Origin: Arctopsyche grandis
Taxonomy: Eukaryota > Arthropoda > Insecta > Trichoptera > Hydropsychidae
Assembly (NCBI RefSeq): GCF_051622035.1
Contig: NC_135358.1
Location: forward strand, 16,216,501-16,280,500
Direction of reading: 5' to 3'
DNA: 64,000 nucleotides
Below the pieces are notes generated by a model that had not been told where the DNA came from, made no database searches, and saw nothing but the letters and a program-made list of their open reading frames with translations. This document shows positions 1 through 15,491 of the stretch, piece after piece (within the stretch, counting starts at the first letter, position 1; every line of letters starts with the position of its first letter). Made by a program: the position numbers and the translations under genes.

Positions 1-639
1 CTCCAACTTGAACGATTTTTGTCAATCAGATCAAATTTTCTTGCCAACGTATAAAATTGTTAGTTATAAAAATAATAGCGATTTTCAAAATATAAACAAT
101 TAAAGGAAGAATTGACATGGAACTCAATATATTGAATAATATGGTAATGAAATAGGTATAAATAAAAATAAAGCACATTCATAGTGTATATGTTTGAATT
201 TTATACACAAAAAAATCAATTAAATAAAGAAAATAAGAATACAAAAAAGTATGAGACATAGGAAACAATCGGTTTTGGCCACAACACATCAAAATACGTG
301 CAATAAAATTCAACGATTGTATTTATAGTGTAATTTAAATTCATGATTATTACAAAGAAATTATTTATTAAATTTCAATTTATTAGTGGATTAACTTAAA
401 AATTGACTTTTTTTATTGCAGTTATTTTTTAGGACTCCGACTTAAAGCAGCCACAGCCCTGTTAAATATAGAAAACATTTAAGAGAATGGATTAAAAGAC
501 TTTTTTTTACATATGCAATCGTTGTTTAAAAAGCTACCGCAAATATTTCGAGCCTTTTTACATCCGGTATATGAAAAATGAAAGTACAAAAAGAAAGTTT
601 GTTTTGATATAAATAAATGTAAAAAAGAAAAGCTCGTCG
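1..639. other. AT-rich non-coding DNA with a hAT-like terminus
   Basis: No gene is visible. The only structured piece is at about 431-461, where GGACTCCGAC is followed by a terminus reading CACAGCCCTG. The same terminus closes the inverted-repeat element at 15492-16545, so this is probably a solo or truncated end of that family. The rest is AT-rich with many short stops in all frames. Confidence 0.4.
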
Positions 640-960
640 TGAGCCGTTATCATGACAACTAGCTTTTCCCAGGGGAGAGGTATCTAATATCTAATAAAGC
701 TTTTGTCTTAAACGCTTTCGTGGTGACGCGGACTTGTCTCGGCGGATTAGGGCGACCATCCGAAAGCAACCTGGAAGAAGTCTTCGCCCAAGGCGCTCCC
801 TAGCGAAGGCGCCGAACAAAGTGCAAGATAAAACCGCTAGGATTTAATGTTTATTTATTCAATGGTAGAGAACAGGTGTGCTGCCATCTACCCGGAGGCG
901 AACCGCAAACCAAAGTCTGAACGTGCTCGCTTCTACACACCGAACATTAAATAAAACATC
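640..960. other. GC-richer block, unidentified
   Basis: This roughly 320-bp block has clearly higher GC than its surroundings and contains two AATAAA-type signals (near 700 and near 950). Its shape, a GC-richer body with polyadenylation-like signals and no reading frame, would suit an old solo LTR or another repeat. I see no paired copy, no primer-binding site and no target duplication, so it stays unassigned. Confidence 0.2.
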
Positions 961-1639
961 TCTTTCATATTTTTGCCTACTGCATGCATAAAAGGAGACA
1001 TAAAATTCGTGCTAAACTATTTTTAATAACGGACCATAAATTTACTATCCCGCTCTGAGGTAAACGACAAAAGAAAATCATTCCTCCATTTTGCATGTAC
1101 ACATCTATGTCATATAATACAATATGTATTAGCAAAAAGGACATCAAACACAGTTTGAACCCGACTTAACACGAACTCGATTCACATCGTGATACAATCC
1201 TAGATTATAATCGAAATAATAAACTGAAAAATGTACATCGCATGGTAAATGTCATACTCCTAGCGACGAATGATATTTTCACATGTCTCACGTTAACGTA
1301 TGATTTATGACTTTAGCAAAAAAGTATAATCAAAATGTGACGTTATGTGTGAACGTGACGAAACATTTTACTCGCAATGTTATTCATACAACTACTTTTT
1401 CATATAACCTAAGCTAACATACACATAATTTATTACATGTTATTTCTTTATAATTTGTACATATACCTAATCATTATATCGGAAGTCAGTATTCAATCAT
1501 TCCCAACGTAAATACATATGTACATATGTATGTATAGATGACTAATTTAAAATCTTACATATATATTGTATTAATACTTTGTTAGTACCAATAAAATGTA
1601 CAAATACCTACAAATATCATAATTCTCACAACTTTCGCT
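961..1639. other. AT-rich spacer, nothing recognised
   Basis: Low-complexity AT-rich sequence with ACATATGT-type palindromes around 1515-1535. No open frame, RNA gene or repeat boundary could be supported. Confidence 0.5.
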
Positions 1640-1915
1640 GTTTTAGCATCTAGAATTTCGCTGATTTGTATAAAACTGCTGCAAATTTATCCATAAATGT
1701 CTCGCAAAATTTCGAGTTTTTCATCTCAATATTTGACGATTTATGTACAAAAAAATGCTCCGAAAATGTAAGCGTTCCAAAAATTTATCCATAGAAGTCT
1801 CTAATGATACTTTGCTAAAACTATTCCAGAAATTGTATATCGATGTTTGTAATTGGCCAGGAAGGCACATTGGGGCTTACCTTTTAGGCCTTCCTATGTA
1901 TGTAAAAATAAAATA
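1640..1915 (+). repeat. SINE 3' half (headless copy)
   Basis: The last part, containing TTGGCCAGGAAGGC and GGCCTTCCT followed by an A-rich AAAATAAAATAAAAAT tail, is closely similar to the 3' end of the tRNA-headed SINE at 30105-30536. Upstream, the segment about a 'gtctcg...' run and 'gagttttt' also matches that copy. No tRNA-like head with a B box is visible here, so this is a 5'-truncated copy on the + strand. Confidence 0.55.
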
Positions 1916-4900
1916 AAAATAACAAAACCATCCATTCTACAAACCAAATAATTCCTAAAATATGAACACTTCCCAAGATCTTTACAAGTTTATCACAATG
2001 ATGTGGCAACGCTCAATGGAATATACACAGGTACCTCCCAGTGTACGCTTACATACTACAGACGTATACATAGAATAGACCTGCAAAAAATATGAAAATT
2101 TCGGGATTTCTATTGTATAGCGATTTATCGGAAACTATACAGCCGAAGAATGCAGAGCAGTCCAGCATCAATTTCAATTTGAATTCGGGCCGTTTGAGTC
2201 CACCGGCGGTTAGATGGAAATGGGGATGGGTGGGAAGTGGGGTAAGGGGAGGTGGTCGGGCGTCCCCGTCCGGGTACGTAATCATGTTTCGGGGTTTCCT
2301 TATTTTTCCGACCGCTTTATTTTATTTCACAGAGTCTCCGTTTGTTCCGTGACATAAACACGGTCGTGACTTGAAAGCAAAGCCGCTGGGCGGCCGCACT
2401 GGGACTCGCCAAGGGTTGCAAGGGCTCGCCGTCGACCCACCCCCGCGTAAAAGCCTTCGAAAATAAGCTCGGCGGTGGCCACTCCCTTACTAAAATACGA
2501 ATGCGATTGACGCAAATGGCCATTTAAAATTAGATGACGCAATGTTGCGTCATACCCACTCCGAGTACAGGTTTTTCCACAGATACTAACCAAACGTTAT
2601 TAGCTCCATCTTTTGGAAACATTTCAATACATCTACAATGCTTTTATCTCAAGAAGGCGTATTACACTGATTCGATTGGAGGGGTTTTAAATGCATTACA
2701 AACGAATAAGTGCACACTGAAGTGATCAATAATAAGAAAACTCGATACAATAATACTCGGAGATAAAGTATGCCCCTTTTACCATCACTAATAGGGCGTC
2801 GTAGTATAAAAACAATTTATCTCTGTAGCAGTATGGTTTTCATCTGCGACTACTATCAACTTTTCAAATCGAAGATTTATTAATTCCGTCAACTCTCAAA
2901 GAAATCTCTATGTATGAAAACGAGTTTTTGGAGGAATAAAAGCAAACTTTTCGTTTAAAAAAATTGAATTTGTCTAACCAGTGCTTTAACTACAATATGA
3001 GTATATATTTTCTAAATGACACACACACACACACACACATCACCTAGTAAAAAGGTAGTCAATGTACATATGTATGTGTGAACGACGTCCATATATTCTC
3101 ATTTATCAAAAAAAATTCACTTTTGGTCGTCCGATTCATTATTTTGCTGTATATTAATGGATTCAATCATCAATATAAATGAAAACCCTCCATATGTTTG
3201 ACTTTTTGACGTAAGTTCCTCTACACTCGAGCCATAAAATCGTGTTGTTCATATTCGCATGTGGACATGTGCAATCTATTGTATAGAATTCCGCTTGAAA
3301 TTCTTCGAGCATTTTTCCCGCACAAGGCCGACGATAATAAAAGACGAAACGTATGATATAGACAAATACCCAACGGTTTATTCTGGTGCACCGACCGGTC
3401 AAAAAAGACGAGGAAAAACGACAACGACGACTGAAAACAACGACAAAACCGGAGCGGGCGATATCTCAAAAAGGAAAAGAGAGAGGAATAGGAATTTGGT
3501 CAGGCAAAGCCTCTGTCCCAGATTTTGAAACGTTTGGTTTCGCGGCTTATCCTCAGGCCAATCTCGCAGCGAGACCTCTCCTACATACTATGTACCACTC
3601 AGCGTAAATGTATCATCGAAACACACAACATTTTTCCATCGAAAGAAAAACTAAATTGAAAAAAAGCATGGGAAGTTATCATGATGGTTCTGTTTCGCCA
3701 ACTTATTTGGCTATATACGAGTATATGTACATATGTATATGTATGTAGTACATATGTAGGTGCTTTGAAACTTTTACGCGAAAACCAATATAATCAAAAT
3801 TTCTTTTTCCTTTTTTTTCAGACATTCAATACAATTTATATACAGCTCCTAAACGTATCTTATGCAAATTATTATATTGAAATTTAAGTAAATTTAATAA
3901 GTATAAGAATTAAGATTACATTTTCTCATATTTATGTATATACATACATATGTACATACATGAGTAATTTAAACGAATGTTCTATCTTAGAATACCTTAT
4001 AAAATTCCTTTTAATTTAATATATAATATGCTATTTATATATGTACTAGACATATTGCAATGCTATTTCTATATATTTCGAGCTTTGGTTAAAACCAAAT
4101 CGATTGAACGACTCATTCGCATTTTTTATTTTCTATTGTACAAATAAGGGAAATACACATATGTATACGATACGTATGTGTGTATTTGCTAATATTTGCG
4201 TAGAATACGAAATTTGACCACGACTTCCGTAAAAAAAGGTCGTCTTGAATATTGAAATCATAAATAAAATATCGGGCAAATATTAAGATTCAAAGTATGT
4301 ATACCCAAAATAAATACACTATCATTGCTTATAAATTCGTTACACTGCATATGAAGAACATTTTAAATATGAATTTCAGACACAGGTACATACATATTTT
4401 GATAATATATGTATGTATATATGTCCATCAATATCATAATAATTATGTTGCATTGTAGAATTCAGCCCAAGCTAAATATATGTACATATATTGTATGTGC
4501 ATAATATGTTTGTAATGATTTTTTCTTAAATATGTACCTTTGTACTTACATACATACATGACATCATTCTCGTATAAACATCATAAGGAATGGTAAATCA
4601 CGAATCGAACCATTCGTGCAGAGAAGTTTCAACAATGCGCACGTTTCAAATATTGCGCGCGCGACGGGAACGGAAACGAGAACGATAGCAAAATCTCGTC
4701 GTCGTCGAGGGTATTCCCCGAGAACGTGAAAGGGAGAGGGTACCTACGAGAGGATATCGAATAACAACATCGATGTTTTCCAATGAAATTGAAAATTCAA
4801 GTATAGTCGCCGACTTCAAACAAGTTCTTTTTCTACGATAGCCCCTCCCCCACACACACCCACCCACCCATCTCACACCGACCTCTCTCACATCTACTCC

Positions 4901-6360
4901 CTAACCTCTTCCTGGGTAAAAAAATTCACTCTTTCTCCACACGAATGTGTGTATTGAATAAATTTCTGTGGACCTCTTCAGTCGAACCCTTTATTATATC
5001 ACCTTTCGTTTCACTTTTTATTCAGACGATTGTGAAAGGAGATTTCAAGAACAATTTATTCTTTTAGCCTTTGACATTTCATGCACTTTTCTACAATTCT
5101 ATTACAAATGTGAATCCGCCGTCTTTATTCACATTAAAAACACAATCGCTATAAAACTACAGACACGATTAGTTTATGTATATTAGTATGAACATTAAAA
5201 ATTCATCATTAACTATTTTCTTAAAGAGACCGTGTGTGACTATCCGTTACTTCAACAACGAAAGGATAAAACTTGAATAAAACAAGTTGTGAAACTGTTA
5301 TTGTTCGTGTACACACGTTATGGTAACTATGCTGACTTTAAAAATAAAAACGATTTGAACGAAAAATTTGTACGTTTAGTGAAATTGAATTATCATACAT
5401 TTCTAACAATAAAGGCTAAAAATGTGTTTTGAATAAATTTTTCCTGGCGAAGACTGAGAATTTTCACGTCGATCCCCGTTTTGAAATTGCGGTTGCAATA
5501 TTATTGGGATCGGGTCGTTAAATTTGAATTTTGTCCGGTACGCTAAAACTTTTCACAAAATTCAAAGTTGGCGTTCGGAGCGTGAAAAATTACCATTCGA
5601 ATCTGAGCAAAAAGAGTAGTAGCTGTAGGTGGGACGAGGTGAAAAACACCCCCCCAATGCAGAAAGCTAAATGGGATAATAAAACACAAAATCGGATTAA
5701 AGTTTAGTGACGAAAGATAAAATGAGAACACTTTCAAAACCCTCCCACTGTGAAAAGTCGCGGTTTTGAAATCTTTTTTCTACCACATACCACCATTTTC
5801 TCCAAACAAAAAGTCGCAGTTTTTCCAAGATAAGGTTAATAAAAATTCAGTCTAGTGAGACATTTCCAAAGCTATATATTTTCGTTGAAACCGCGATCGA
5901 CGTCAAAGTAGTTGTTTTTGATACTACAAACATGTGTAAGTATAATTTTTAAATCGAAAATCGAACACGAAATCACAAAACGTAGTCTATTGATATTACG
6001 TACCTACGATAAAGTAAAAATGCATATTATATTCCATTGGAGTTACTATAGCACGTAAATCGTGACATATTTTAATACTTTAATGTGAAACGCGTCTAAA
6101 AATTCAAGAAGAAGGAAATCGCGATTCAGCCAATAAAGGTAATTGGCGTCGGGCTGGTTAAACGACCCACCGAATAGGTTACCAACAATTATGTTAATTT
6201 TACCATTGCTGCGGCAGATGAGAAGGAGAGAGTGGGGCAGAAGGACACAGCTCAGCTCTGGCAACAATTGTTACGCACGACTGCGTGGCAAAATTTGTGC
6301 TAATTTAACTATTTTACAATGAGGACCACGCCACACTACGACTGTGCACAAGGACGACGT
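1916..6360. other. Long non-coding stretch with GC-richer islands
   Basis: No gene can be supported over about 4.4 kb. GC-richer islands occur at about 2200-2530, 3390-3600 and 4630-4900, each with short overlapping frames on both strands and no family resemblance. There is an (AC)n run at 3019-3039 and many TATGTATG/ACATATGT strings. The islands could be exons or promoters of a gene not recognisable from this window, but no splice-consistent coding chain was found. Confidence 0.4.
3019..3039. repeat. (AC)n microsatellite
   Basis: About ten uninterrupted AC dinucleotides in non-coding DNA. Confidence 0.9.
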
Positions 6361-6399
6361 TAAGTTGGACGAATCAAATTTCGCATTGGCGTAACTGGG

Positions 6400-6560
6400 G
6401 ACGCGACAATTGGTGCAAGTCCAAAAGGTTCAACGACAAAATGTACCCGAAAATTAGTGCACTGACAAAATGTACCCGCGACAAAATGTTCACGCGACAA
6501 AATGTACCCGCGACAAAATGTAAACGGAAATAATGTTCAAGCGACAAAATGTTCAAAAAT
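6400..6560. repeat. Minisatellite of GCGACAAAATGT units (left copy)
   Basis: About seven copies of a unit near 16-20 bp built on CGACAAAATGTACCCG or CGACAAAATGTTCACG are arranged head to tail at the outer edge of the left arm. The same array recurs at 8325-8470, and its reverse complement flanks 10181-10434. Confidence 0.8.
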
Positions 6561-6659
6561 CCTAAATTATCCTATTTTAATGGCAAAATTAACTTTTTAT
6601 TGTATTATATTTATCGTTGTATATGGTACTTTTTATCGTATAGATCGCGGATGTTATTA

Positions 6660-6965
6660 AATTATTATAAATTAAAGGTGTTCTCAACCGTACCAACATA
6701 TTCTTATTTAAATTGAACAATTACATTTTAAGCGAATGTCATTGTGACTCCTTGAATATCATTTTAAGATGTCATTGAATTAGTATAAATGTCAGGGGTT
6801 CTCAACCGTATCCAATATTTTCTTATTTAAATTGAAAAAAAATACTTTCTAAGCGTATGAACTGCAGATTACATTGCATTAGTTTATATGGCAGGGCTTC
6901 TCAACCGTCTCCAAAATTTACTTTATTTCAAATGAATATTTTACTTTTTATCGTACACATCGCGG
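6660..6965 (+). repeat. Three tandem units bearing TTCTCAACCGT
   Basis: Units of about 110-125 bp follow each other. Each carries a G-rich start (GGTGTTCTCAACC, CAGGGGTTCTCAACC, CAGGGCTTCTCAACC), then CCGTNTCC/CCGTACC, then an AT-rich stretch. They form the body of the left arm and occur in reverse order and orientation in the right arm at about 9842-10080. Confidence 0.75.
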
Positions 6966-7020
6966 ATAATTGATACATGCATGCAAATAAAGTTATATGT
7001 ACATATGTATAATAATAATA

Positions 7021-7206
7021 ACAAACAACAACAATTATCGTCGGAACCGAAGTCAAAATAGAAGTCGGAACCGGAATCGGAAATAGGAATTGGAATCAGA
7101 ACCGGAACTGAAGTAGAAATCGGGAATCGAAACTGAAATAGGAACCGGAAAAGGAATCGGGTTTGGAACTGAAATAGGAATCGGGAATCGGAATTGAAAT
7201 AGGAAT
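7021..7206 (+). repeat. Degenerate purine-rich hexamer satellite (GGAATC/GGAACC)
   Basis: About 185 bp made of variants of GGAAYC/GAAATAG hexamers, almost free of pyrimidine runs on the + strand. Units drift (CGGAACCG, GGAATCGG, AACTGAAAT) but keep a six-base beat. Confidence 0.7.
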
Positions 7207-7299
7207 CGTGAGTGAATGGTATGTGTAAAGTTGTTATGGTATGAAGAGTGTGCTATGTGGCTAGAATAAAAGAAAGTTGAATAATATAAATGTTTGAAT

Positions 7300-7392
7300 G
7301 GTTAAAACAAGGAAGGCACCACATATGACATGGGTCAACGAAATGAGGAAAATATATATGGTTGCTCACAGTCACAAGAGAGATGTTTAGCA
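7300..7392 (+). mobile_element. Degenerate RTE 3' fragment
   Basis: The stretch with TGGGTCAACGAAATGAGG followed by AAAAT and a GTTGCTCA motif matches the extreme C-terminal coding part (residues GRWVNEIRKM) of the RTE at 27537-29270, here on the + strand and without an open frame. It lies inside the foldback composite. Confidence 0.45.
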
Positions 7393-7415
7393 CTCAAGTA
7401 AGGTCTAAGGACGAA

Positions 7416-7421
<6 letters not shown>

Positions 7422-7482
<61 letters not shown>
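7422..7482. repeat. (TA)n microsatellite
   Basis: About 30 uninterrupted TA dinucleotides, ending in ATAAATAC. Confidence 0.95.
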
Positions 7483-7487
<5 letters not shown>

Positions 7488-7899
7488 CATATATGTACAT
7501 ATGTACTTAAGTTGAGGATGCAGATGGAGTTCTACACGTACTCAAGTTGCTAAACTCTCGTGTTTAATATGAAATTTGTCAACTGTCACTAACCTGGGGG
7601 GTAAATATCAAAACGAATGAGCACCTAACAAGTTGTGAGCTTAAGTTTCAAATAAGTATTGACTACATATGTACTGCTAACAAAATGTACGAATATAATA
7701 ACGGAATTCCTAATGCGCCACAATGGTCAAAAATATAACACAAAAGAAACAAGATAATAACAATACAGAAATTAATACATACATACATACTATACTTACA
7801 ATTCAAAAAAAAAAAACAAGCTCAAGCAATGAGAGTAGTCACATATGTATATACGAGTATGTATACTGTTTGCTACCAATGTTTCCTCTAGGCAAGTTT

Positions 7900-8162
7900 C
7901 TGAGCATTTAGCGCCATCTATTACAAATGTATTAAATCAATTAATTAATATGTAGGTAGGTAGGTAGGTAGTTTTTACCATTTTTTTCATATTAAATAAT
8001 TAAATATAAATATTAAATTAAATATATTTCAAAGGGGTTTGAAAAAAATTCGACTGCGTGCGGATCAAACACAGGACCGACACATTTCTTTTAATTTTTT
8101 TTTATTGAATAACTTAATATGCCAACACCCATGCTATGATATTTCATCGGGTACAATACTAG
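7900..8162 (+). mobile_element. Helitron-like non-autonomous element, copy 1
   Basis: It begins around CGCCATCTATT and ends with GCCAACACCCATG, then an imperfect hairpin (ATGATATTTCAT), then GGGTACAATA and CTAG followed by T. A hairpin about ten bases before a terminal CTRR with a T flank is the Helitron 3' signature. Copy 2 (19855-20154) and a reverse-oriented copy (63478-63920) share the same head and tail. There is no coding sequence and no target duplication, as expected for Helitrons. Confidence 0.5.
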
Positions 8163-8324
8163 TATTTACATATGTATATATTTCGGTTGTTCTTATTATT
8201 TTTGTACGATTGAATTCTCATTTAGTGTAATGGGAATTTGGTTAGGATAAAATCATATAAACTGGTGGTGGTCGGTAAAATCATAAAAATTTGGTGGTCG
8301 GTGGGGGCGCTAGTTACGCCGGTT

Positions 8325-8470
8325 ACACGACAATTGGTGCAAGTCCAAAAGGTTCAACGACAAAATGTACCCGCGACAAAATGTTCACGCGACAAAATGT
8401 ACCCGCGACAAAATGTACCCGCGACAAAATGTAAACGGAAATAATGTTCAAGCGACAAAATGTTCAAAAA
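8325..8470. repeat. Minisatellite of GCGACAAAATGT units (second copy)
   Basis: Same array as at 6400-6560, including the shared lead-in CGACAATTGGTGCAAGTCC and the shared exit TCAAAAATCCTAAATT. It marks a second arm-like module within the composite. Confidence 0.8.
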
Positions 8471-8814
8471 TCCTAAATTTAAATTGAAAAAAAATACTTT
8501 CTAAGCGTATGAACTGCAGATTACATTGCATTAGTTTATATGGCAGGGCTTCTCAACCGTCTCCAAAATTTACTTTATTTCAAATGAATATTTTACTTTT
8601 TATCGTACACATCGCGGGCGTTATTAAATTAGTATAAATGACAGGGGTTCTCAACCGTATCCAATATAATCTGCAGTTCATACGCTTAGAAAGTATTTTT
8701 TTTCAATTTAAATAAGAAAATATTTTAATAACGCCCGCGATGTGTACGATAAAAAGTAAAATATTCATTTGAAATAAAGTAAATTTTGGAGACGGTTGAG
8801 AAGCCCTGCCATAT

Positions 8815-9838
8815 TGGTCCAAATTGGGACCCTTATTATTTATATTATATATAAACGATATTGTTAAGGTAATTAAGATGTGTAAAATACATTTGTTTGC
8901 AGATGATACATTGATATATATAATTGGAAAGAATGTTGATGTAATGTCTGAGATTTTAAATATAGAATTAAATTATGTGAATTACTGGTTGTGTGAAAAT
9001 AAATTAAAGTTGAATGTGAATAAAACAAAAATGATGTGGTTGAATGGTAAAAACAAAAATATATTGAATGAAATTAGAATTGATGATAAGTTAATTGAAA
9101 AAGTTGAAAATATAAAATACTTAGGTGTATACATAGATTCAGGACTAAATTTTAAAATGCACGCTGACTATATAATAAAAAAAATGGCTAGAAAAGTTGG
9201 TGTATTATGTAGATTAAGAAATATTTTAAGTAAAAAAAGTAAAATTTTAGTGTTTAATTCAATTGTCTTGCCACATGTGGTTTATTGTGCCACTGTGCTT
9301 AATTTGTTTAGTGGCCAAGATTTAGAAAAAATGCAAAAAATACAGAATAAAGCTATGAGAGCTATTTTGAATGTGAGTAGATTTAAGAGTATTGGAAGTA
9401 TGTTAGATGAATTAGGATGGATGAGTATTAGAATTAGTCTAAATATTAGTACATTGTCTTTTGTTTATAAGTTAGATCATAAGTTATTACCTAAGTATTT
9501 TGATGATTATATAATAAGGAATAGAGATAAACATAGTTTTTATACTAGAAATAAGGACAAACTAGTTGTAAGTAGAGTAAGAAAGAATAAGACGGCTGGG
9601 GGTGTTTTTCACAGGGGTGTGCTCATGTATAATGCCCTCCCTGAGTGCATCAGGTCAGCTAAAAACATGGATGCATTCCTGCGAGGTGCGAAGAGACACC
9701 TCTGTGAGGGACAGTACATATAAGTTAATTATAAATTTTAGAGTTAAGTATAATAATTAAGATGTATTTTTTTTTTTTAAATTAGCTTGATAGCTAAAAT
9801 ATATATATAAATAAATAAATATATAAATAAATAAATAT
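8815..9838 (+). mobile_element. 5'-truncated CR1/Jockey-group LINE inserted in a foldback arm
   Basis: The arm sequence ending GCCATAT at 8814 resumes as AAACTAATGC at 9839, exactly continuing the other arm copy (CATATAAACTAATGC). The LINE therefore inserted cleanly between, with ATAT at both edges. The 5' end is cut inside the reverse transcriptase, and the 3' end is a (TAAA)n-type tail typical of CR1/L2-group LINEs. The insertion is younger than the foldback arm. Confidence 0.8.
8824..9723 (+). CDS. LINE reverse transcriptase C-terminal fragment (partial)
   Basis: An open frame of about 299 codons that enters mid-domain: it starts at LGPLLFILYINDI (first residues) and carries the catalytic FADDT at residues about 25-29, the KLKLNVNKTKMMW segment and NIKYLGVYID. 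The tail has the alpha-helical region usual for CR1/Jockey-group LINEs (NKAMRAILNV, then LPECIRSA near the end). The endonuclease and the N-terminal half of the polymerase, including the first catalytic aspartate, are missing, so it cannot be active. The first codon shown is TTG and is simply the truncation point, not a start. Absence of stops suggests a fairly recent insertion. A more damaged relative lies at 53814-54896. Confidence 0.85.
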   Translation: MGPLLFILYINDIVKVIKMCKIHLFADDTLIYIIGKNVDVMSEILNIELNYVNYWLCENKLKLNVNKTKMMWLNGKNKNILNEIRIDDKLIEKVENIKYLGVYIDSGLNFKMHADYIIKKMARKVGVLCRLRNILSKKSKILVFNSIVLPHVVYCATVLNLFSGQDLEKMQKIQNKAMRAILNVSRFKSIGSMLDELGWMSIRISLNISTLSFVYKLDHKLLPKYFDDYIIRNRDKHSFYTRNKDKLVVSRVRKNKTAGGVFHRGVLMYNALPECIRSAKNMDAFLRGAKRHLCEGQYI

Positions 9839-10195
9839 AAACTAATGCAATGTAATCTGCAGTTCATACGCTTAGAAAGTATTTTTTTTTCAATTTAAAT
9901 AAGAAAATATTGGATACGGTTGAGAACCCCTGACATTTATACTAATTCAATGACATCTTAAAATGATATTCAAGGAGTCACAATGACATTCGCTTAAAAT
10001 GTAATTGTTCAATTTAAATAAGAATATGTTGGTACGGTTGAGAACACCTTTAATTTATAATAATTTAATAACATCCGCGATCTATACGATAAAAAGTACC
10101 ATATACATCGATAAATATAATACAATAAAAAGTTACTTTTGCCATTAAAATAGGATAATTTAGGATTTTTGAACATTTTGTCGCTTTTTTGATTT
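9839..10195 (-). repeat. Right arm of the foldback structure (outer part)
   Basis: The reverse complement of about 6538-6900, unit by unit, ending in GAACATTTTGTCGC, which mirrors GCGACAAAATGTTC of the left arm. Confidence 0.75.
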
Positions 10196-10434
10196 TTAAA
10201 TGCTTTTTATTATTACGAAATTATGTTCACAATACATCTTATATCTATTTTAATAGCTACTGATCATTTTCTATTTTACAATTTTAATTTAATTTGGTTA
10301 GTAATCACAGTATTATATTATTCTAATGTTAATCTAAAGCATAATAGGAAAAAGAGCTCAAAAACCTATTTACAATCCTTATAAATGTTCATAATACATT
10401 ATTTTGTCGCTTGAACATTATTTCCGTCCCCGTA
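10196..10434. repeat. Dispersed AT-rich repeat between two minisatellite edges
   Basis: About 10225-10370 is the reverse complement of about 41976-42115 (landmarks GAGCTCAAAAACCTAT, TAGCTACTGATCATTTTC). After it comes TTTTGTCGCTTGAACATTAT, the mirrored minisatellite edge, so this piece interrupts the right arm's outer end. Confidence 0.6.
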
Positions 10435-10920
10435 ACGCGCTGGCTGTGCATGAAGCAACCACAGCACGCGTCGCGATTGCACCAGGAGTACAGAATGTTA
10501 CAGGATATACGCATGTATCGCCACACACGAACCACCGCTGACGAGCGTTTCAATCACCTACATTCCAGTCATGTTATCCGCTCCATTCGATGGTTGAGGG
10601 CTTACTTTGTAACCTCGCTGCTGCTAACTACTTTGCCCAACTCTGCAAACTCTCACGATGAAAATAGTAGTGTGTACCTAAAAAAAACACTGAAAAAGTT
10701 GAGCTCGTGCGAATAGATGGAGCTAGCTAGTATTGACTGAATTCGTCACGGACGTGTTTGCGGACGGTACGCTGTGAGTGCGACGAACACAGCCATTACA
10801 CCAGGAGCATAGAATGAGTAAACAGGTGGAGTGACGGTTCGGTAGACAACGTCTGCCACTGTGAAACGTGTGAAAAGCAGGGCTTTGGAAAAAATATTCG
10901 TTCGTCAATGCGAATGGATT
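10430..10920. repeat. Two copies of a GC-richer family with CACCAGGAG core
   Basis: Two adjacent blocks carry TTGCACCAGGAGTACAGAAT (near 10477) and TTACACCAGGAGCATAGAAT (near 10796). Related cores recur at about 44250, 49235, 50010, 50200 and 59045. Flanks share short patches only. The class is unknown. Confidence 0.4.
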
Positions 10921-10954
10921 CAATGATCTCGACCTGATGGAACAATATAATTTA

Positions 10955-11310
10955 ACTATATCATCAACTCATCATCATAATTAGTCATTCACCATCCACT
11001 GCTGAATGAAGGCCTATCCCACCTGCTTCCGTTCGTCTCTGTTATTTATTTTTTTATTTATTTTATTTTCATTTATGCTATGAGCAACTCTCATGCATCT
11101 CACGCCACATTACTTTTCTAATTTCATCCCCCGATCTCCCTTGTGGCTTTTCTGACTCTGATACCATTCGAGTACTTATTGTATCCATTGCTACTTGAAT
11201 CTCTTCAACTATCCTTGTCACATTTCTCACTAAAGTATTCCGTTTCCAATCTCTCCTCGTTATGCCGAACACACGTTCCATACTCCTGCGTGCATTAGAC
11301 TTTATATACT
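10955..11310 (-). mobile_element. RTE 3' fragment with internal deletion
   Basis: Reading the minus strand, the sequence matches the RTE C-terminus: an ATGATGATGAG-type tail (about 10960-10980), GGCCTTCATTCAGCAG, and an open piece encoding residues such as ERVFGITRRDWKRNT and RSGDEIRKV. An AT-rich patch near 11045-11080 replaces part of the coding region. It is not functional. Confidence 0.7.

Positions 11311-15491
<4,181 letters not shown>

Larger units (their letters stand above)
6361..10195. mobile_element. Composite foldback-like element with long tandem-repeat inverted arms
   Basis: The left arm (about 6538-6972) reappears as its reverse complement in the right half (about 8725-10195, interrupted by a LINE). 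Landmarks occur in mirrored order: CGACAAAATGTTC, TCCTAAATTATCC, GATCGCGGATG, then three units each carrying TTCTCAACCGT. Each arm is about 430 bp once the LINE is removed. The units start with CAGGGGTTCTCAACC-like strings that resemble hAT termini. A further arm-like copy (8316-8668) faces its own inverted copy, so the structure has been rearranged more than once. Long arms built of tandem units are the hallmark of foldback elements; no transposase is visible. Boundaries are approximate. Confidence 0.6.

Noticed and set aside
640-960. Solo LTR
   Set aside because: No TG...CA termini with a target duplication, and no second copy in the window.
6400-6560. CRISPR-like regular repeats
   Set aside because: The units are contiguous with no unique spacers, and the DNA is clearly eukaryotic. 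It is a minisatellite.
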